Below, piece by piece: positions 60,318 through 64,000 of a DNA stretch of 64,000 nucleotides. This DNA is from Clostridia bacterium (GTDB taxonomy: Bacteria > Bacillota > Clostridia > Christensenellales > Aristaeellaceae). Location of the stretch: assembly GCA_017524725.1 (NCBI GenBank), contig JAFXUZ010000050.1, forward strand, positions 1 through 64,000. Reading direction: 5' to 3'. The position numbers and the translations under genes are program-made. Below the pieces are notes generated by a model that saw only the letters and a list, made by a program, of their open reading frames with translations, made no database searches and was not told the origin of the DNA. Each line of letters begins with the position of its first letter. Within the stretch, counting starts at the first letter, position 1.

Positions 60318-60362
60318 TCATGACCCCGTGGTGGGATCACGCGTCCGTAAATCTCTTCCCAT
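60318..60362 (-). CDS. Possible 14-residue leader peptide
   Basis: In the 5' leader of the preceding gene a short frame MGRDLRTRDPTTGS begins eight bases after a strong AAAGGAGG. A TTTCAGT/ACTGAAA hairpin (60376-60395) overlaps that site. A leader peptide or a decoy ribosome site is possible; chance cannot be excluded. Confidence 0.3.
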   Translation of the reverse strand: MGRDLRTRDPTTGS

Positions 60363-60475
60363 AACCAGCTCCTCCTTTCAGTACCAACACTGAAAACAAG
60401 CCATGCATCTACCCGGGACGCCGTCCTGCAACAATTCGTCAGCAAACAGCCGTCCCATTTCGAGTGTTCATTGGA

Positions 60476-60504
60476 ATTTTAACACCAAAACAAACCTTTG
60501 TCAA
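60476..60504 (-). promoter_or_regulatory. Promoter of the Cys-repeat protein at 57997
   Basis: Minus-strand TTGACA (60499-60504), 17 bp, TAAAAT (60476-60481). It gives a leader of about 195 bases before the start at 60273. Confidence 0.75.
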
Positions 60505-60797
60505 TCATATAAAATCACTGTTTTTAAATTGCATCATCAATTTGGGAAGACCCGGAATGCCTAAATCCTTTTCTTTTTTATGATAATTACCCATATTATC
60601 ACAACAAGTATGTATTTAATTCTTCCTATTATACTAAAGCTTGCGCACAGCTCAGAAGGCAGTCAAAACTTCAATCAATATGTTAATTAAGAACTGCCGA
60701 AAAGTTTTTACCAGCCTTTTCGTTAGAGCTGTCAGGATGACAGATCTAAAATTTTTTACTCCACGCTTTACGGAACGTCCGCAGTCTTTATAACCCA
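60505..60797. other. AT-rich intergenic stretch without genes
   Basis: Roughly 290 bp between divergent promoters, clearly more AT-rich than the rest of the window (many A/T runs, e.g. near 60580-60640). No frame, repeat or RNA gene was recognised. Confidence 0.5.
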
Positions 60798-60826
60798 TTG
60801 ACAATCGATCGCTTTACTTTTATAAT
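60798..60826 (+). promoter_or_regulatory. Consensus promoter of the metal-uptake locus
   Basis: TTGACA, exactly 17 bp, TATAAT: both boxes perfect. The leader has ATCCGA (60845-60850) pairing with TCGGAT (60860-60865) just before AAAGGAGG. No clear Zur/Fur box was recognised. Confidence 0.85.
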
Positions 60827-60882
60827 CGGGACAGTTTAAGGTTTATCCGATATTAAAACTCGGATGAAAGGAGGAAACCGGC

Positions 60883-61182
60883 ATGACGCGCACCAGGCGT
60901 ACGACAGCACTGGCCCTGTGTCTTGGCATCGTGCTCGTTCTTGTCTTTTCCTCTGTTTTCATCATTCACGAAGCGGATCACGTCTGCGTATCCGAAGACT
61001 GCGAGATCTGCGCCCAGGTCACCGCCGCGGTTCTCCTGCAGCGCGGATTTGCGCTGGCGGGCATGATCCTGCCCGCACTGCTTGCCGGCCTTTTCGCCGC
61101 CCGGAAATACCGTGCGGCTTCACATCGTTTTTATTGCGCTTCGCCCTCCCTCATCGCGTGGAAAATACGGCTGAATGACTGA
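60883..61182 (+). CDS. Small Cys/His membrane protein next to the metal transporter
   Basis: A 99-residue protein with two membrane helices (about 8-29, LALCLGIVLVLVFSSVFII, and 55-72, FALAGMILPALLAGLFAA). Between them is a compact His/Cys motif, HEADHVCVSEDCEICAQV (H, H, C, C, C), facing the outside if the N-terminus is in. It resembles HDC...EDCPIC small proteins that I recall beside zinc transport genes in Clostridia. AAAGGAGG precedes the ATG. Metal binding or sensing for the adjacent ABC transporter is inferred. Confidence 0.75.
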   Translation: MTRTRRTTALALCLGIVLVLVFSSVFIIHEADHVCVSEDCEICAQVTAAVLLQRGFALAGMILPALLAGLFAARKYRAASHRFYCASPSLIAWKIRLND

Positions 61183-61204
61183 ATGAAATAAGGAATATGA
61201 AACC

Positions 61205-61290
61205 CTGATATACCGGACCCCGGTATGTTTTGACTTTGCTGACGCGGGTGAAACATACGGGGAATGTTCCGTTGTATCAGAGTTTTGCTT
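61205..61290 (+). ncRNA. Candidate structured leader RNA before the metal transporter genes
   Basis: CTGATATA (61205-61212) can close onto T-GTATCAG (61273-61280). Inside, ATACCGG-ACC-CCGGTAT (61210-61226) competes with GTATGTTT (61223-61230) / AAACATAC (61251-61258), and GGA/TCC pairs near 61261-61270. A T-rich run (AGTTTTGCTTTTTG) follows. Mutually exclusive stems before a T run look like a switch or attenuator; no known riboswitch class was recognised. Confidence 0.4.
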
Positions 61291-61618
61291 TTTGTGCGGC
61301 GAGGTACCTGCCAAAGGTCCTCAGGCGCTTTATTTTGTTATGTTCTGGCGTATGAACCTTCATGCGGAAGCTTTATATATTATAGGAATTGATATCCATA
61401 CCGCAGCAACTGCCGTATCCGCAGGGAAGCGAAGTCCCTGTCCATGCCCTCCATGGGGAGTATTGCTGCTCACTGCATTCACAGCGGCACGGCCTCCCTT
61501 TCCGCCACGGAACCCATCACGGCTGTTTATAATGAATCTCTCAACAGATAATGACCGGACGGAGTACAGAGATGCAAAAGGATACTTTTCCTCCGTCCCA
61601 CCAAAAAGGAGCGTAAAT
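61291..61618. other. Leader region before the ABC ATPase gene
   Basis: No gene is seen. A TATAAT lies at 61528-61533 without a good -35. A hairpin pairs GGACGGAG (61557-61564) with CTCCGTCC (61591-61598), with AAAAG/CTTTT inside, just before AAAAAGGAG of the ATPase gene; it could hold back translation. Confidence 0.4.
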
Positions 61619-62329
61619 ATGCCTCAGATCCAATGCAATGACTTGACTTTGGGCTATGAAGGCCGGGCGGTGCTGTCCGGGCTGACTTTCACCGTAAACG
61701 CCGGGGATTACCTGTGCATCGTAGGGGAAAACGGCTCCGGCAAAAGTACGCTGATGAAGACCCTCCTAGGCCTTATGAAGCCGCTGGGCGGAAGCATCCA
61801 ATGGGGAGAAGGACTCCGTGCGGCAGAGATCGGGTACCTGCCGCAGCAGACCCCGGTGCAAAAGGATTTCCCCGCCACGGTAAGGGAGATCGTTCTTTCC
61901 GGCTGCCAGGGCCGCGTCGGCCGCCGTCCCTTTTACGGCAAGGCGGAAAAAGCGCTGGCAAGGGCAAACATGGAAAAAATGAACATCATACCCCTGGCGA
62001 ACCGCTGCTACAGGGAACTCTCCGGCGGGCAGCAGCAGCGGGTGCTGTTGGCCCGTGCCCTGTGCGCCACGCAGAAGCTGCTCCTCCTGGACGAGCCGGT
62101 CGCCGGCCTCGACCCCAGGGTAACGGCCGAAATGTACGACCTCATCCTGGGCCTTAACCGGGAAGGCGTCACCATCATGATGGTATCGCACGATCTGGAA
62201 GCCGCCCTGCGTTACGCGTCCCACATCCTGCACGTTGGCAGCGAATTCTTTTTCGGCACGGCGGAAGCATACAGGTCAAGTTCCCTTGCCAGGCGCTTCC
62301 TGTACGCGGAAGGAGGCGAAAACGCATGA
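61619..62329 (+). CDS. znuC: Metal (zinc/manganese) ABC transporter ATPase
   Basis: A 236-residue ABC ATPase. Walker A is GENGSGKST, the Q-loop region GYLPQQTPVQKDFPATVREIV is typical of the ZnuC/MntB family, then the signature LSGGQQQRVLLARAL and Walker B LLLLDEPVAGLDP with switch His in MMVSHDLEAAL. The start at 61619 follows AAAAAGGAG; the longer frame runs through the leader. It overlaps the permease gene by four bases. Zinc is the likeliest cargo; manganese or iron cannot be ruled out. Confidence 0.92.
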   Translation: MPQIQCNDLTLGYEGRAVLSGLTFTVNAGDYLCIVGENGSGKSTLMKTLLGLMKPLGGSIQWGEGLRAAEIGYLPQQTPVQKDFPATVREIVLSGCQGRVGRRPFYGKAEKALARANMEKMNIIPLANRCYRELSGGQQQRVLLARALCATQKLLLLDEPVAGLDPRVTAEMYDLILGLNREGVTIMMVSHDLEAALRYASHILHVGSEFFFGTAEAYRSSSLARRFLYAEGGENA

Positions 62330-63168
62330 TCGAAACGCTGCGTCTTTATCTCAGCCATTCCTTTGTTGTGAATGCCCTGATCGTGGGCGTACTGATCGCC
62401 CTCTGCTCCTCCCTCCTGGGGGTGACATTGGTGCTCAAGCGGTTCTCCTTTATCGGCGACGGGCTTTCCCACGTGGCCTTCGGGGCCATGGCCATCGCGG
62501 GCGTGCTGCACCTGACAAATCAAATGCTGTTTGTACTGCCGCTCACGGTGCTCTGCGCCATACTGCTTCTGCGCACAGGCCAGCATACAAAGATCAACGG
62601 CGACGCGGCCATCGCCATGATATCCGTAGGCGCCCTGGCCATGGGATACCTGCTGCTGAATCTTTTTTCCGCCTCCGCCAACCTTTCCGGCGACGTTTGC
62701 TCCACCCTCTTTGGCTCTGCTTCCATCCTTACCATGACCAGGACGGAAGTGTGGCTGTGCGCGGTGCTTTCCTCCGCTGTCGTTGTGATCTTCATCCTGT
62801 TCTACAACAAGATCTTTGCCGTCACTTTTGACGAGGACTTTGCCCGGGCTTCCGGCACCCGGGCGGAGGCATACAACCTGCTGATCGCGTCGGTCATCGC
62901 GGTGATCATCGTTCTGGCCATGAACCTGGTGGGTTCTTTGCTGATCTCAGCCCTCATCATTTTCCCCGCCATGAGCGCCATGCGCATGTTCCGCTCCTTC
63001 AGGAGCGTTACCATCTGTTCCGCGGCGCTGTCCGTCACCTGCGCGCTGCTTGGCATCCTGATATCCATTCTGTCCGGTACGCCGGTAGGCTCCACCATTG
63101 TGGCGGCGGATATTGCCGCGTTCTTCATTTTTTCCATCCTGGCAAAGCTTAAAAGAAAGGTCGGATGA
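62326..63168 (+). CDS. znuB: Metal ABC transporter permease (ZnuB family)
   Basis: A 280-residue permease with about eight membrane segments of the ABC-3 family. LLGVTLVLKRFSFIGDGLSHVAFG near the N-terminus, TFDEDFARASGTRAEAYN in the coupling-helix region and NLVGSLLISALIIFPAMSAM are diagnostic. Its start and stop overlap its neighbours by four bases, so the ATPase, permease and lipoprotein genes form one tightly coupled operon. No substrate-binding ZnuA gene is in the window. Confidence 0.93.
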   Translation: MIETLRLYLSHSFVVNALIVGVLIALCSSLLGVTLVLKRFSFIGDGLSHVAFGAMAIAGVLHLTNQMLFVLPLTVLCAILLLRTGQHTKINGDAAIAMISVGALAMGYLLLNLFSASANLSGDVCSTLFGSASILTMTRTEVWLCAVLSSAVVVIFILFYNKIFAVTFDEDFARASGTRAEAYNLLIASVIAVIIVLAMNLVGSLLISALIIFPAMSAMRMFRSFRSVTICSAALSVTCALLGILISILSGTPVGSTIVAADIAAFFIFSILAKLKRKVG

Positions 63169-63896
63169 CGATGAAAAAACTGTGTTTCCCCCTCTCCCTT
63201 CTGCTGATGGTCCTTTTGCTCTCCGGCTGCAGCGGCACGAATGGAAACCCCGGAAAAGGCGCCGCTGCCACGGACAGCGTGCCCGTGATCCTCAACCAGG
63301 CGGAATACCTGCTGTACCAGAATATTTTTTACAATAAATACGGACCTGAGTATGAGGGCCAGGACGTGACCAAGCGCGGGGTGTTTGCAAAAATACACGA
63401 CGCTTTCAGCGATCGCGACCGCTATTACGTATGGGGATACCTGGACAACACAAAGTGCTGCGACTGGCAGTGGGAATTCGTCCCGAAGGATGCAAAAAGC
63501 CTGCCGGTCCCGGGATCCCTGGTGGTGGTCAAAGGCGTTTTCCGGGCAAACGATGACGCCCTGGACGGCTACTGGATCACCGACGCCGCGGTGGAAACGG
63601 AGGCCGCATATACCGGCGCACAGAATGATATCAACATGCTCGCCATGAGCTGCACTCTGGAAAGGGTGCAGATACTCAATATCCTGTACAAACCCGAAGC
63701 GTTTGAGGGCAAGTCCTTCAACGCCTATGGGCGCATTGCCGGCACAGACACATTGGAAGATCCCTATTACAGCGGTTCGTGGCAGATCCCCTTTACCTCC
63801 GGTACCGAAAGCCCTGCCATCGGCACGCTTGTGGTCCTGCGGGGAACGGTAAAAGGCGCCGCGCTGACCGACTGCGCCCTGAGCGTCATGCAGTGA
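63165..63896 (+). CDS. Lipoprotein encoded in the metal transporter operon
   Basis: A 243-residue lipoprotein: signal peptide with lipobox LLSGC (Cys near residue 22). The mature part has two similar halves, VTKRGVFAKIHDAFSDRDRY with PVPGSLVVVKGVF, and FEGKSFNAYGRIAGTDTLED with AIGTLVVLRGTV, each OB-fold-like. It is not a ZnuA-type binding protein. The ATG at 63165 overlaps the permease stop; an ATG two codons later is also possible. A role as an accessory metal-binding or assembly lipoprotein is inferred from the operon. Confidence 0.8.
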   Translation: MTMKKLCFPLSLLLMVLLLSGCSGTNGNPGKGAAATDSVPVILNQAEYLLYQNIFYNKYGPEYEGQDVTKRGVFAKIHDAFSDRDRYYVWGYLDNTKCCDWQWEFVPKDAKSLPVPGSLVVVKGVFRANDDALDGYWITDAAVETEAAYTGAQNDINMLAMSCTLERVQILNILYKPEAFEGKSFNAYGRIAGTDTLEDPYYSGSWQIPFTSGTESPAIGTLVVLRGTVKGAALTDCALSVMQ

Positions 63897-64000
63897 GTTT
63901 TTAATGGTACAATAAAAAACCACAGCCCGGATTAACAGTCCGTATTCAGGCGCATCACTCATGCGGACATGGAAGGCATGGCGATGGCGCATTGCCTTTC
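63897..64000. other. Right edge of the window
   Basis: No gene is seen. The last ~14 bases, GCGCATTGCCTTTC, resemble the GCGTATTGCCTTTCCC edge of the mosaic repeat island at about 47807, so another copy may begin here. Confidence 0.3.

Overview
The window reads as a chromosomal segment of a GC-rich anaerobic member of the Clostridia (Bacillota). The signs are AGGAGG-type Shine-Dalgarno sites, a B. subtilis-type PurR repressor, an IreB-RuvX-DUF1292 cluster, AddB-type recombination, a family II CBS pyrophosphatase, butyrate kinase, BlaI/BlaR1 and many secreted Cys-repeat and BspA-like proteins. A gut or rumen lineage related to Christensenellales/Aristaeellaceae is a guess from overall style, not something I could test. 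No rRNA, tRNA, CRISPR array, prophage or complete transposase was seen.

Layout. 0-8 kb: a small membrane protein, then a leftward unit of RNase PH-RdgB fusion, YfcE phosphoesterase, AzlC, AzlD and a LacZ-type beta-galactosidase; opposite it runs a PopT (DUF368) flippase. 8-14 kb: a 28-codon membrane peptide, CBS pyrophosphatase, GNAT, a RuvX-DUF1292 fusion with IreB, and an ABC exporter. 14-24 kb: an epimerase, PurR with a PurBox pair, AddB, a GH28-like enzyme, GlyA and an esterase. 24-28 kb: YbaK, TcdA, a TtcA-like enzyme, butyrate kinase between two REP-like hairpins, and a MarR regulator with a repeat-rich N-terminus and its own palindromic operators. 28-37 kb: two tandem secreted paralogues, a zinc-ribbon membrane protein, M18 aminopeptidase, and a DUF308/AarF-kinase cluster with two unknown proteins. 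37-45 kb: ArgR, RecN, a GH13 enzyme, a BspA-like LRR protein, three copies of a 71-residue membrane protein, an SGNH hydrolase and a Cas4-like protein.

45.6-48.0 kb is a gene-free mosaic of repeats that includes a 187-bp palindromic element with perfect 25-bp terminal inverted repeats. 48-53.5 kb is a leftward BlaI-BlaR1-ECF sigma operon that continues into two secreted proteins and starts from a consensus promoter with two BlaI-type operators. 53.7-60.3 kb holds four secreted proteins that look like a duplicated two-gene cassette; one pair has gained long C-CxxC-H repeats. 60.8-63.9 kb is a metal (probably zinc) uptake locus: a small Cys/His membrane protein, a candidate structured leader, ATPase, permease and a lipoprotein, without a ZnuA.

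The most promising undescribed material is the duplicated secreted cassette, the BlaI-BlaR1-sigma-envelope operon, the multicopy 71-residue membrane family with hairpins abutting its ribosome-binding sites, and the mosaic repeat island.
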